A stretch of 64,000 nt of DNA from Limisphaera sp. (GTDB lineage: Bacteria; Verrucomicrobiota; Verrucomicrobiia; Limisphaerales; Limisphaeraceae). The notes beneath the pieces were generated by a model. That model was not told the origin of the DNA, searched no databases, and saw nothing but the letters and a program-made list of their open reading frames with translations. This document shows, in pieces, positions 1-8,697 of this stretch. Numbering within the stretch: position 1 is the stretch's first letter; each line of letters begins with the position of its first letter. The position numbers and the translations under genes are program-made. The stretch spans positions 248,001 through 312,000 of the forward strand of contig JANWVC010000003.1 in NCBI GenBank assembly GCA_025057755.1, in the 5' to 3' direction.

Positions 1-2
1 TG

Positions 3-107
3 AGCGAAGTGGTTCGGAGCGAGTGCTCGTATACGCGATTGTTTGGTGAGGTATTGAAGGAATTGGCGGTGGAGCCCCCCGGATGTCAGTGTACAGCCAA
101 CCACTGA
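3..107 (+). CDS. Possible 3' end of a gene cut by the left edge
   Basis: One plus-strand frame is open from the window edge to a TGA at 105-107 and reads as about 34 residues ending in CQCTANH. No family is recognisable and the open length is short enough to be chance. It could be the C-terminus of an upstream gene. The bases from 108 to 178 before the converging GH5 gene show no obvious terminator. Confidence 0.2.
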   Translation, partial: SEVVRSECSYTRLFGEVLKELAVEPPGCQCTANH

Positions 108-178
108 TGGAACCTTGACAGGACTTCGGCACGCACTCACCCCCTGTCCCATTGCCTGAGTCGGATGCCCCATGTCTG

Positions 179-1339
179 TCACTCGCATCCGGGCTGCAGT
201 CCCAAAGCCTCGGCGACGGAACCGTCCACGACCGGCCGACCTTCGACAAAACGACGCGCCAAACCGAAGCCCTCATCCCAACCCCACACCGCCCAACCCA
301 CAGGATGCGCACGCAAGATTTGGCCGAAATCGCGGAACCATTGCAACCGGTGTTCGGGCCGAGCATATCGCGGGTATACGCCGAACTCGCCGCAATACAG
401 TGGCACTCCGTGCTCCCGTCCCCAATCGATGGCTTCTTGGAAATGCGCCCGCAGTCGATCTCGGTTCCATCGCTGCCGGCCATACCATTCCAACATCGCC
501 TGACTGCGCGGATGATTTGATAACTCAGCCAAAAGTGGCGCCACAGCCTCGGGGCTGGATGGATAAGGAACTTGACGCAGTGGCTTTACCTCCTCACTGG
601 ACCAGGTGGCGCCTTGGTGCGTAAACGGAAACGGCTCATAAAAATGGAAGGAATAAATCACGTTGGGATCTCCGATAGGCCGCATGCGCCGCAAACCGCC
701 AATCCCGCCCCAATTGGGTCCAGAAGTGATCATGGTGTGTTCCGGAGCATTTGCCCGGATAATCTCCGCCAGCCGCAGGTTCCACTGAATCCACTCCTCT
801 TCATGCCCTTCAAAAACCGGTTCATTAAGGATTTCCAACAGGGTGCGGTTGGGATCCAACGCGCGCATTCTCTCCGCCAGGGCCGCCCAAAGCCGTTCCA
901 AAGCCCTGCGCCAAGACGGATCCCTCTCAGCCTGACGGTCCTCATGATGAATATCCACCACCACGGCAAGGTCAGCCCGGTGAAATCGTTCGATAGCGGC
1001 CTCTAAAAGCCCAACGATTTCTTGACGAAGCTGCCCTTCTCGCGGATCCAGAACGACGCTCGGAGCCACGCACAAACGCACATGCCGCAATCCGATGCGA
1101 CGCATACATGCAGCCTCTCCTTCGGAAATATAGCTGGTGAAGTGTTCGGGTCTGGATTGAGGCGGAAACCGAAACCAGCGGCATACGTTGGCCCCTGTGA
1201 TTAATCGTTCCAACCGTTGGGGCGGCACTCCCGGTCTGGTTGATGATCGAAGTTGCAAGGGCATCAAGATCGCGCCGGTTGTGCATCCAGCCAGGAAAGA
1301 TCGTCGGGACAGGCCACGGACCGGAACGAACTGACCCAT
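179..1339 (-). CDS. Secreted glycoside hydrolase family 5 (cellulase-like)
   Basis: A 386-residue endo-acting glycosidase of the GH5 (cellulase) type, expected to cleave beta-linked glucan or mannan outside the cytoplasm. The N-terminus has a twin-arginine motif, SRRSFLAGC, around residues 11-19, which doubles as a plausible lipobox, so the protein may be exported folded and lipid-anchored. The fold markers run in order: VVDIHHED near 127-134, the acid/base Glu in LEILNEP near 173, SFHFYEP near 230-236, and the nucleophile Glu in YCGEFGVY near 318, followed by a C-terminal WGWDEG. All catalytic residues are present. The start is supported by AGGAG about 8 bases upstream. The exact substrate cannot be read from sequence. 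Confidence 0.88.
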   Translation of the reverse strand: MGQFVPVRGLSRRSFLAGCTTGAILMPLQLRSSTRPGVPPQRLERLITGANVCRWFRFPPQSRPEHFTSYISEGEAACMRRIGLRHVRLCVAPSVVLDPREGQLRQEIVGLLEAAIERFHRADLAVVVDIHHEDRQAERDPSWRRALERLWAALAERMRALDPNRTLLEILNEPVFEGHEEEWIQWNLRLAEIIRANAPEHTMITSGPNWGGIGGLRRMRPIGDPNVIYSFHFYEPFPFTHQGATWSSEEVKPLRQVPYPSSPEAVAPLLAELSNHPRSQAMLEWYGRQRWNRDRLRAHFQEAIDWGREHGVPLYCGEFGVYPRYARPEHRLQWFRDFGQILRAHPVGWAVWGWDEGFGLARRFVEGRPVVDGSVAEALGLQPGCE

Positions 1340-1483
1340 ATCGATTGCTCCTGACGCAAACCTGACCCAATGGATGCAATTTCCGCACCGCGCGGTACAG
1401 CCGTGTGCAAGAGCGGCCCTTCCGCCTGAGGCTGGAAGTCCGTTTCCGCCGGCAGCTGCAAGGGGAATGGCGTCCGTATGGGT

Positions 1484-2431
1484 TTAAAGGGTCCGAATCT
1501 CCTGCCTCAGGAAAGTCACGTAAGCGATGCCGAAGCAGATCAGAGTCAGTGCGATCAACAACACTACGTGCGGCCAAACCAAAAACACCGATTGATCCAG
1601 TGGCAACGGGCCCTGGAAACGCTCCAAGGAAAGGCCCTCCAGCGGGGTAACCAACAACAGACGACTCGTACTGCGTTGGAACGGATCCAAAATCGCTCCA
1701 GTGGCCTCCGCATAAAGAACGGCCGGAGAGATCAAAGAAATGCTGTGCGCCAGCCGCTCATTGGCGACCACCGCCCGCAGGTCCCGCGTGGAATAAACAG
1801 GCCGAATCGCATCGGCAGCCAGGTCTGCTAAGAACCCCATGAAGAAGGAGAAAAAGATCCAAATAGCCACCGAAGCCAGAGCCGATGTGGCCAAAGAACG
1901 AAAGAAGATGGAGAACAGCACCGCCAAGCCAAGCCAAAAGGCCACGTAAGCAATGCTGATCAACAGATAAACCGCCAGGCGCGCAATTTCCTCTGGACCC
2001 GGCACCACCCCGAGAATGACCAAACCCATGCCGCTTAACAACAGCAACAAACTGGCCAGCACGATGGTGATGGTGATGACCCCGGCGATGAATTTCCCGT
2101 TCACAACTGCGTCACGATAAATTGGTTGGGAAAGCAATTTGCCCAAGGTACGCAGTTGACGCTCACGGTTGATAGCGTCAAAACCCATAATGATCCCCAG
2201 CAACGGTCCAAAAAAAGCCACAAACTGAACCAGCGAGAAGAATTTGCCCGGTGTGGTGAACAGCATCAAAAAAACCTGGGAAGGCTTGGTATTGCCCTGG
2301 AGTGCTTTATGGACATTTTCTGCCGCCATATAGGTGGAAACCAAGGCGACCATGAATACCAGGCAAAACAACAGCAAAAACCGGGTCGAATTGAAATGAT
2401 CCGCCAATTCCTTACGACAAACCTTCCACAT
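1484..2431 (-). CDS. ABC-2 type transporter permease
   Basis: A 315-residue integral membrane protein with about six hydrophobic segments and a large loop between the first two, the usual form of ABC-2 permeases (GldF/NosY-like). The N-terminus MWKVCRKELADHF is the typical cytoplasmic start of this family. It begins three bases after the ATPase stop codon and is the last gene of a three-gene operon, so it should form the membrane channel for that ATPase. The substrate is unknown. GldF/G-type, NosFY-type and drug or lipid exporters share this architecture. Confidence 0.85.
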   Translation of the reverse strand: MWKVCRKELADHFNSTRFLLLFCLVFMVALVSTYMAAENVHKALQGNTKPSQVFLMLFTTPGKFFSLVQFVAFFGPLLGIIMGFDAINRERQLRTLGKLLSQPIYRDAVVNGKFIAGVITITIVLASLLLLLSGMGLVILGVVPGPEEIARLAVYLLISIAYVAFWLGLAVLFSIFFRSLATSALASVAIWIFFSFFMGFLADLAADAIRPVYSTRDLRAVVANERLAHSISLISPAVLYAEATGAILDPFQRSTSRLLLVTPLEGLSLERFQGPLPLDQSVFLVWPHVVLLIALTLICFGIAYVTFLRQEIRTL

Positions 2432-2434
2432 GGC

Positions 2435-3178
2435 TCAGGTTTCCTTAAAATACCGCATGTAAATTTCCTCCAAGCTTGGCCCGGCAGCATCACCCAGCTT
2501 GCGGCGGGCCAGCTCCTCAATGGTACCCACGGCGACCAACCGCCCCTGGATCATGATCCCCACCCGATGGCAAATGCGCTGCACTTGATCCAGCAAATGG
2601 GATGAAAGCATCACCGTAATGCCGCGTGATCGGTTTAAATCCCGAATCAATTCGAGCATGCGAAGCGTCCCATCCGGATCCAGACCCAAGGTAGGTTCAT
2701 CCAAGATCAGAAGGCGCGGGTCTTTTACTAACAACTCCGCAATCCCCAGTCTCTGCCGCATGCCCCGTGAGTAAGCGCCCACGATTTTGTCACCCTCCTC
2801 CGCCAAACCCACGGTGGCCAAGGCCGCGTCAATTTTTGCCCGGGCTTGCGATTCCGGAATCTCATTCAAAGCTGCGATATACTGTAGGTTTTCCCGCCCG
2901 GTTAGATCGTCATAAAACCCCACGTTCTCAGGCAGATAACCCACTTGCCGTTTGATCGGCATCGGATCATGCGTTGGGTCGTGGCCCAAGACGCGAGCCG
3001 TGCCCTCGGTCGGCTCGGTTAATCCGAGCAACATAAGGATGGTCGTGGTTTTACCAGCGCCATTTGGCCCCAAGAAGCCAAAGATTTCCCCTTCTTGGAC
3101 GTCCAAATCCAACCGATCCACCGCGACTTGCCGGCCATAACGCCGGGTCAATCCCCGGGTTTGAATAATCGATGCCAT
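2435..3178 (-). CDS. ABC transporter ATP-binding protein
   Basis: A 247-residue ABC ATPase of the CcmA/GldA/NosF type that powers the neighbouring permease. Walker A is GPNGAGKTT near 38-46, the Q-loop region reads VGYLPENVGFYDDLTG, the signature is YSRGMRQRLG, Walker B is LLILDEPTLGLDP, and the switch histidine follows in LSSHLL. The C-terminal SLEEIYMRYF is the short tail of this subfamily. Its ATG lies one base after the stop codon of the NEW3 gene, so translation is probably coupled. Confidence 0.93.
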   Translation of the reverse strand: MASIIQTRGLTRRYGRQVAVDRLDLDVQEGEIFGFLGPNGAGKTTTILMLLGLTEPTEGTARVLGHDPTHDPMPIKRQVGYLPENVGFYDDLTGRENLQYIAALNEIPESQARAKIDAALATVGLAEEGDKIVGAYSRGMRQRLGIAELLVKDPRLLILDEPTLGLDPDGTLRMLELIRDLNRSRGITVMLSSHLLDQVQRICHRVGIMIQGRLVAVGTIEELARRKLGDAAGPSLEEIYMRYFKET

Positions 3179-3179
3179 G

Positions 3180-4391
3180 TCACCGACGGCCCAGGAAATG
3201 GAATGTCACACCCAAACCCGCTACGACGAGCACAATGATCGCCAAGCCGACCCATCCCCACGTGGCGCCCGCCCGGATCGTGACCCGAAATTCCAGGTCA
3301 CGATTCACCCGCTCCCCATCCACCGCAATGCTGACAGAGTAATCGCCTACTAACGCTTGGTCAGCAGGCGTAATGCTAACCTCAACTTGTTTGAGATCGC
3401 CCGGCTGTAGGTTCTCCAACTTTTCCGGCGAGAACTCGACTTTCCAGTTCTCAGGTTTGAACGCCTGAAAACTGATTTCCCGTTGCGGGGCCGAACCAGT
3501 GTTTTGAACCAACAAGGTGGTCGTGGTCTTTTTGCCACGTTCCGTAACCAGCGACAAAAGCCCGCTCGGCGTGCCTACCTTGAGATCGTGCGTTCCAGTC
3601 AGCACCACTTTCAACTCTTTGTCCGCCCGGGCCCGGCCTGCCTCCACCTCCACCTTGAATGCGTATTCGCCTGCTTGGGCGCGGTAGGGGGGCGTCACCT
3701 CAAATTCGATCGACCGGCTGGAGCCGGCATTGATTTGAAGCGATGTAATTTGCTTCGACTCGTAAGCTGGCCGGAACGACGTCTGCCAACCTTCTGGCGC
3801 CACAGCCCGGAAGTTGAAAACTGCGTCCTGACCGGTGTCATTGCGCACGTCCAAAGAGAACTGAAACCGATCTCCTGAAGACCCCCGCAACGTGGGATAC
3901 GAGGTGTCCAAGCTGACGCGCTCGGGCCCATGCTCTCCAGTGCTGACGGTCACCGTTAAGGTTGATTCCCGAACTAGCGCGTTGTCCGGTGTGCGCGCTC
4001 GAATGGCGAACCGGTACGTGCCCTCCGGCAGCTTCTTAACCGTCCGGTCTTTCGGCCGCGCGGAGAAGGTCAACGTCTGATCCTCACCCGATGCCAAGAA
4101 AACTCCGGTAACCACGGTCCCGTACCGCCGAATTTCAACGTTCCAGTCGGGCGGTTGCTCCGTCACTTCCACCAATACGGTCTCATCACTACGCCCCCGG
4201 TTTTTGAGTCGTAGGTCCACGTTCAAAGAATCGTCCGGTGTAAGGCGCACGCCCGGATGTTGAAATGCAGCCGTAAAGTGACGCTCAGGAAGGTCATTGG
4301 TGGCGGCTGCGGCACCAAGCCACGTTTGCATGCCGGGCCCAAAAGCCCACACCCACCCTGCCAACCAAAGACTTCGAATGACGCGCATCAT
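3180..4391 (-). CDS. NEW3-domain membrane-anchored protein of ABC operon (COG1470-like)
   Basis: About 403 residues from the chosen start. The tracked ORF is longer, but the first 46 residues look like leader noise, whereas MMRVIRSLWLAGWVWAFG begins a clean signal peptide, so 4391 is preferred. The rest is a run of Ig-like beta domains with repeated patterns such as PEGWQTSF and PENWKVEFSPEKLENLQPGD, typical of NEW3 (alpha-galactosidase-associated) domains. One C-terminal membrane helix follows (WVGLAIIVLVVAGLGVTFHFLG). Proteins of this kind usually sit beside ABC-2 exporters, as here. The role may be to bind an exported polymer or stabilise the exporter outside the cell (inference). Confidence 0.8.
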   Translation of the reverse strand: MMRVIRSLWLAGWVWAFGPGMQTWLGAAAATNDLPERHFTAAFQHPGVRLTPDDSLNVDLRLKNRGRSDETVLVEVTEQPPDWNVEIRRYGTVVTGVFLASGEDQTLTFSARPKDRTVKKLPEGTYRFAIRARTPDNALVRESTLTVTVSTGEHGPERVSLDTSYPTLRGSSGDRFQFSLDVRNDTGQDAVFNFRAVAPEGWQTSFRPAYESKQITSLQINAGSSRSIEFEVTPPYRAQAGEYAFKVEVEAGRARADKELKVVLTGTHDLKVGTPSGLLSLVTERGKKTTTTLLVQNTGSAPQREISFQAFKPENWKVEFSPEKLENLQPGDLKQVEVSITPADQALVGDYSVSIAVDGERVNRDLEFRVTIRAGATWGWVGLAIIVLVVAGLGVTFHFLGRR

Positions 4392-4750
4392 AGGTCCAAG
4401 GTTTGGTCTTCCATTGCGGGCAGAACGTTCAAAACCAGCCTCACCCGCAAACCTTACAGCGGCCCTCCGCTCAGGGCCCCGTTCTCCACACGACCGGGCC
4501 TTGTAGGGAAACCCGTCCATATGTGTCAAGGGTGAAGCGTGTCAAAAGTCCGTATCTTCAACGACAGACGTGTTGACGAGGCAGCTTTGCCGGCACAAGG
4601 TGGTGACCGGGCTGCGGCTGTTCGGGTCCCCCGGCAGTGTGAACCGGGATCTTTTTCAGCACCGTCTGGAAACGGCCGTTCTGAAGCATCGAAACGAGTC
4701 AGCCGGGACCCATCCGCGAGTCCCTGGAAAAAGGCGGTCAGGTGAGGCAG
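4392..4750. other. Divergent intergenic region, no gene seen
   Basis: Roughly 350 bases separate the divergent NEW3 operon and the HAD gene. ORFs here lack recognisable domains and overlap both strands. It should hold both promoters. A TTGACG near 4572 is a possible minus 35 element, but no convincing partner was found. Confidence 0.4.
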
Positions 4751-5524
4751 ATGCCCATTGCACTGGTTGCGACAGATTTTGACGGCACGATTTTTGCCGA
4801 GTTCGAGAAGCCGGCTTTGTCGCCGCGGCTGATGGAATGGCTGCATGCTTTCCAAAAGCGCGGAGGCCGCTGGATGATCAACACGGGGCGCGATCTGCCC
4901 TCGCTGCTGGAAACTCTGGCCCGGGCAGAGGTGCAAACGTGGCCGGACTACCTAGTGCTCGTAGAACGAGAGATTTATATCAAGGAACACGGCGTCTATA
5001 CCAGTTGGGAAGAGTGGAACGCCGCTTGTCGGCAAGCCCATGCTGAGCTGTTTAAACGCGTGTATCCATTCATTCCCGAGCTGGTCGCCTGGGTCGAAGC
5101 ACATTTCGCCGCGACCGTCTATGCAGATGCATGGTCCCCATTTTGCGTGGTGGCAGCCAGTACAAATGACGCCGATGCGATCGAGGATCGCGCACGGGAG
5201 TTGTGCCGGCGGATCCCGGGCTTGGATTACGTGCGCAACGATGTGTATGCACGGTTTGCGCACGTGCAATTTAACAAGGGCACCGCTCTGACGGCGGTGG
5301 CCCGCCGACTGGGGTGGGGCCCGGACCAAATCTTCGCGGCAGGTGACCACTTCAATGACCTGCCCATGCTACGACCCGATGTCGCCGCGCACCTGGCGGC
5401 ACCGGCCAACGCCGTGCCGGCGGTTCAAGAAGCGGTGCGCCGCTCGGGTGGTTATGTGAGCCGGGCTTCGTGCAGCCATGGTGTTATCGACGCGTTGGAA
5501 CGGCTCAACGATGGACTCATCTGA
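4751..5524 (+). CDS. HAD-superfamily phosphatase (Cof/SPP-like)
   Basis: About 257 residues. Motif I is ATDFDGTIF at the N-terminus, motif II is MINTGRD, and motif IV is FAAGDHFNDLPML near the C-terminus, which together mark a HAD hydrolase of the type II cap (Cof, sucrose-phosphatase-like) group. The substrate would be a small phosphorylated metabolite in the cytoplasm. A GTG at 4742 is the track start, but the ATG at 4751, preceded by AGGTGAGG, gives the expected short lead to motif I. The gene converges on the Nudix gene, with 29 bases between them. Confidence 0.85.
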   Translation: MPIALVATDFDGTIFAEFEKPALSPRLMEWLHAFQKRGGRWMINTGRDLPSLLETLARAEVQTWPDYLVLVEREIYIKEHGVYTSWEEWNAACRQAHAELFKRVYPFIPELVAWVEAHFAATVYADAWSPFCVVAASTNDADAIEDRARELCRRIPGLDYVRNDVYARFAHVQFNKGTALTAVARRLGWGPDQIFAAGDHFNDLPMLRPDVAAHLAAPANAVPAVQEAVRRSGGYVSRASCSHGVIDALERLNDGLI

Positions 5525-5553
5525 CAAGCGAATGCGGAGTACGCACGGGGCGA

Positions 5554-6207
5554 TCAATCGTAGTCCGTGGGCAAGGCCGGCTGGCATACGTGCTCATAGA
5601 GTCGATGGATTTGACCAGGCAAGACACGCGTTAGAGAAAGGGGCGGTAACCGGTCCAGCGCGAAGAAGGCCGCCGCCCGCAGACCCGGGCCGGGCCTTGG
5701 CTCGCCCGCCACGGCCCGGCAAACAAAAAACAACTTGTACACATGGAAAGGGAAGGGCGGCTGATGAGGGTGCATGGATCGATCCAGTAGCATGGCCAGT
5801 TTCACAGCTTGGACCTCAAGGCCTGCCTCTTCCCGGACCTCTCGACAGGCGGCCTGACTGGGCGATTCGTTGACGTCGGCCCATCCGCCCGGCAAAGTCC
5901 AACAGGCGTCTTCGTCCTCTTGGACCAACAGAACCTGACCCTCTCGAAAGACTCCGGCGCGCACATCCACCTTGGGTGTTGCATAACCGGTCTGGCTGGA
6001 GAATAAGCCGTGGATCACCGTCAAAGGGGTGTCACATTGCATGGCCATCAGCTCGGCCGCTAGATCCTGCAATTCCGCATAACGCTCCCGGTCATACGGC
6101 CCCTCTGCATAGGTCAACCCGGTCTGCGCCAAGGCCTGAATGCGGCGAGCCAATCGAAGTAGACGCGGCTCATGGGATTCCGCAGCACGCTGCATAGGTT
6201 TCAACAT
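5554..6207 (-). CDS. Nudix hydrolase with N-terminal helical domain
   Basis: A 217-residue protein. The C-terminal two thirds hold a perfect Nudix box, GWADVNESPSQAACREVREE followed by AGL. The N-terminal 60 residues form a helical segment (LARRIQALAQTGLTYAEG) found in Nudix proteins that act on ADP-ribose or related nucleoside diphosphates. The gene is divergent from larE, and the two ATG codons overlap in a CATG at 6205-6208. An internal ATG at codon 5 is an alternative start. The substrate is unknown. Confidence 0.87.
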   Translation of the reverse strand: MLKPMQRAAESHEPRLLRLARRIQALAQTGLTYAEGPYDRERYAELQDLAAELMAMQCDTPLTVIHGLFSSQTGYATPKVDVRAGVFREGQVLLVQEDEDACWTLPGGWADVNESPSQAACREVREEAGLEVQAVKLAMLLDRSMHPHQPPFPFHVYKLFFVCRAVAGEPRPGPGLRAAAFFALDRLPPLSLTRVLPGQIHRLYEHVCQPALPTDYD

Positions 6208-7261
6208 GAGACGGGATCCGGCATTTCACAAGTCCCCAGTCCATCAGAGTCCGCAGCCCATGTGCCCCCTTCCCTTGCCCGATGCTGGGGCAGGGTCAGC
6301 AACGCCACCGGACGACTCGACAGGGCGTAGTCTTGGTGCCATTGTTGAGAAGGTGCCATTTGAAAAATTGGAAGCATTACGCGCACGGTTGCGCGAATAT
6401 GGTTCGTGCCTGATTGCTTACTCGGGCGGGGTGGACTCCGTCTTTCTTGCCGTAGTGGCGCATCAAACACTGGGCAATCGGGCGCTGGCGGTCATCGCAG
6501 ATTCGCCCAGCCTACCCCGCCAGGAGCTGGCCGAAGCACTGGAATTGGGCCGGCGCTTCGGGTTTCCCGTGCGCGTGGTTCATACCCGCGAATTCGAGAA
6601 TCCTCGGTACTTGGCAAACCCCCTCGATCGTTGCTATTTCTGCAAAACCGAACTTTTTGACGTGCTTGGGCCTGTGGCGCGAAATGAGGGTTACGCAGTC
6701 ATTGCCTACGGAGAAAATGCCAGTGATATCGGCGATTGGCGTCCCGGCGCGCGTGCCGCTGCCGAGCATCAGGTGCGTGCCCCTTTGAAGGAAGTGGGTT
6801 TGACGAAGCAGGAGATTCGTTTTTTGTCGGCGCACATGGGGCTGCCTACGGCGGACAAACCCCAAATGGCCTGTCTGAGCTCACGAATCCCCTACGGTGA
6901 ACCTGTCACATTGGAAAAGCTGCGGATGATCGAAGCGGCCGAAGCGGCGTTGCGATCCTTCGGCTTCCGCCAGGTGCGCGTGCGCCATCATGAACTGTCC
7001 AAGCCCGTTTCAAATAGCGAGGCGCAATCTGTTTCCAAAATAACCTTGGCGGCCACGCATCCCCGACCCGCTTTGGCGCGGATCGAATTGGCCGCAGAAG
7101 AGTTGCCCCGGCTGTTGGCAAATGGTTTGACGAAGAAAGTAGCCGAAGCCATGAAGGCCATCGGTTACCTCCACGTGACCTTGGACCTTGAAGGCTACCG
7201 CCGGGGCAGCTTGAACGAGGTGCATCGTCCCACCATCGAAACCGACGGGGACGCAACCTGA
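6206..7261 (+). CDS. larE: LarE-type ATP-dependent sacrificial sulfur transferase
   Basis: About 351 residues. The PP-loop YSGGVDSVF near the N-terminus binds ATP for substrate adenylylation. The family builds the nickel-pincer cofactor of lactate racemase by donating sulfur to the nicotinic-acid-derived precursor. The sacrificial-cysteine region is visible in QMACLSSRIPYGE. An additional C-x2-C (RCYFCKTELF) means three cysteines are available, a pattern reported for LarE forms that may hold an Fe-S cluster (recalled, not checked). The start is uncertain. The ATG at 6206 overlaps the divergent Nudix start, and ATG 6260 or later starts would fit the family length better. No larA, larB or larC is nearby, so the partner enzyme is not visible here. 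Confidence 0.85.
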   Translation: MRRDPAFHKSPVHQSPQPMCPLPLPDAGAGSATPPDDSTGRSLGAIVEKVPFEKLEALRARLREYGSCLIAYSGGVDSVFLAVVAHQTLGNRALAVIADSPSLPRQELAEALELGRRFGFPVRVVHTREFENPRYLANPLDRCYFCKTELFDVLGPVARNEGYAVIAYGENASDIGDWRPGARAAAEHQVRAPLKEVGLTKQEIRFLSAHMGLPTADKPQMACLSSRIPYGEPVTLEKLRMIEAAEAALRSFGFRQVRVRHHELSKPVSNSEAQSVSKITLAATHPRPALARIELAAEELPRLLANGLTKKVAEAMKAIGYLHVTLDLEGYRRGSLNEVHRPTIETDGDAT

Positions 7262-7288
7262 GTTCGTTATTGATTAAGTAACCTGAAG

Positions 7289-7310
7289 AGGGTCTTCATG
7301 AAGCGACCCT
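7289..7310 (+). terminator. Hairpin after larE
   Basis: AGGGTC and GACCCT form a perfect six-base stem around a loop that is itself an inverted repeat (TTCATGAA). It lies 28 bases after the larE stop. There is no T-run, so it is only a possible terminator. Confidence 0.35.
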
Positions 7311-7428
7311 TCGCGCGCTGCCCGCAGGGTCTTCAAAGATCGAGGCAGCAGTGGTCGAGCTCGGCCGCAGGCTCACCTCGAGCCGCAACTTTCTGCCCCG
7401 ATCGGTGATTGGACAACAAGAACAACAA

Positions 7429-8697
7429 ATGCCGCAGTTCGCTTACAGAGCCCGGCGTCGCACGGGCGAGCTGGTCGAGGGAGTGTTGGAGGGGCCGGAT
7501 CGGACGGCGGTCCTGGCCCAGCTAGAGCGCTTGGGCTTATTTCCCGTGGCGGTGGATGCCACGAAGGCGCCGGTGTCCACGCCCGGGGTGACGAAAGGCA
7601 CATCGGCTCTGCGTCGGATCTGGCCCAGCAGTTGGCAACGCTGGCGCAAGCGACCCCGGAAGCCTCGACTCCAGGAGCTGGCGACGTTCACTCACCAGTT
7701 GGCCAATTTGCTCCAGGCCGGCATGCCGCTCACGGTGGCGCTTCACAGCATGACGCACCTGGAGAGTCGCGGCATTCCGGCCGACGTGGCCCGCCAGCTT
7801 CGCCAAGAGGTCATGGAGGGCAGGAGCCTATCCGACGCCATGGCCAAACAGCCCGTCGTCTTTTCCGACCTGTACGTCAACATGGTGCGGGCAGGAGAGC
7901 AAAGCGGTGCTCTTGTGGAGGTTTTGCGCCGAATGGCTGATCATTTTGAGCGTTTTGCACAAGTGCAAGCGCGCTTCAGCTCCGCGCTCGTTTATCCCGC
8001 GTTTGTGGCCCTCGTGGGAGTCGCAATTATTGCCTTCTTCATGGTGTACATGCTGCCGAAATTCCTCACCATGTTTGAGGGTATGCAAGTGGAATTGCCC
8101 TGGATGACGCAGCTATTGGTAGGTATCAGCCACTTCTTTTCGGGCTACTGGTGGCTCATGGCCTTGGTGGCCTTGGCTGTCTGGATTGTTTTCAAGCGCT
8201 TTCAAGCCACAGAGGAAGGCCGCCGTCGTATCGACCAGTGGAAGTTGCAAGCGCCGATTTTCGGCCGTGTGGTGCGCTTGCACCTGTTTGCTACGTTTGC
8301 CCGAACGCTCTCCACGCTCTTGGAAAACGGAGTCCCCGTCCTGACAGCGTTGAAGATCACAGAGCAGGTTATTCCCAATCGACTGCTCAAGGAGGCCATC
8401 GCAAGGGCACGCGAAGATGTGACCGATGGCAAATCGCTGGCACAACCCTTGGCTCGGAGCCAAATTTTCCCGCAACTGATGGTGGATTTGGTCAAGATCG
8501 GCGAGGAAACCGGAGACGTGCCGGGGGCCCTGCGCAATTTGGCAGATACGTACGAGAACGAATTGTCAATCGCGCTCCGTGTCATGACCAACATGATCGA
8601 GCCAGTCATGATCATTGTGATGGCCGTCGGAGTGGGCTTTCTGCTACTGAGCATTCTTTCGGCCATGTTCGCCATTACCTCAAACATCGCACGGTGA
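7429..8697 (+). CDS. gspF: Type II secretion / type IV pilus inner-membrane platform protein (GspF/PilC family)
   Basis: About 422 residues from the ATG at 7429. The track start at 7351 is a GTG well upstream and adds unrelated sequence, while MPQFAYRARRRTGELVEG is the classic family N-terminus. Two tandem T2SSF domains follow, with FTHQLANLLQAGMPL, LVKIGEETGDVPGALRNLA and paired membrane segments (FVALVGVAIIAFFMVYML, PVMIIVMAVGVGFLLLSIL). It forms the inner-membrane base on which pseudopilins are assembled. It is the first gene of the pseudopilin operon, and its stop overlaps the next gene's GTG. Confidence 0.93.
   Translation: MPQFAYRARRRTGELVEGVLEGPDRTAVLAQLERLGLFPVAVDATKAPVSTPGVTKGTSALRRIWPSSWQRWRKRPRKPRLQELATFTHQLANLLQAGMPLTVALHSMTHLESRGIPADVARQLRQEVMEGRSLSDAMAKQPVVFSDLYVNMVRAGEQSGALVEVLRRMADHFERFAQVQARFSSALVYPAFVALVGVAIIAFFMVYMLPKFLTMFEGMQVELPWMTQLLVGISHFFSGYWWLMALVALAVWIVFKRFQATEEGRRRIDQWKLQAPIFGRVVRLHLFATFARTLSTLLENGVPVLTALKITEQVIPNRLLKEAIARAREDVTDGKSLAQPLARSQIFPQLMVDLVKIGEETGDVPGALRNLADTYENELSIALRVMTNMIEPVMIIVMAVGVGFLLLSILSAMFAITSNIAR

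Noticed and set aside
152-624. Plus-strand ORFs of 112-150 aa over the GH5 gene
   Set aside because: They are shadows of a gene with clear catalytic motifs on the minus strand and have low-complexity, non-family sequence.
4526-4936. Minus-strand ORF of 136 aa near the HAD gene
   Set aside because: It overlaps the HAD gene, whose motif I is certain, and shows no domain.
8151-8693. N-terminal part of the tracked 390-aa ORF
   Set aside because: It lies inside gspF in another frame. The pseudopilin begins at the overlapping GTG 8694.
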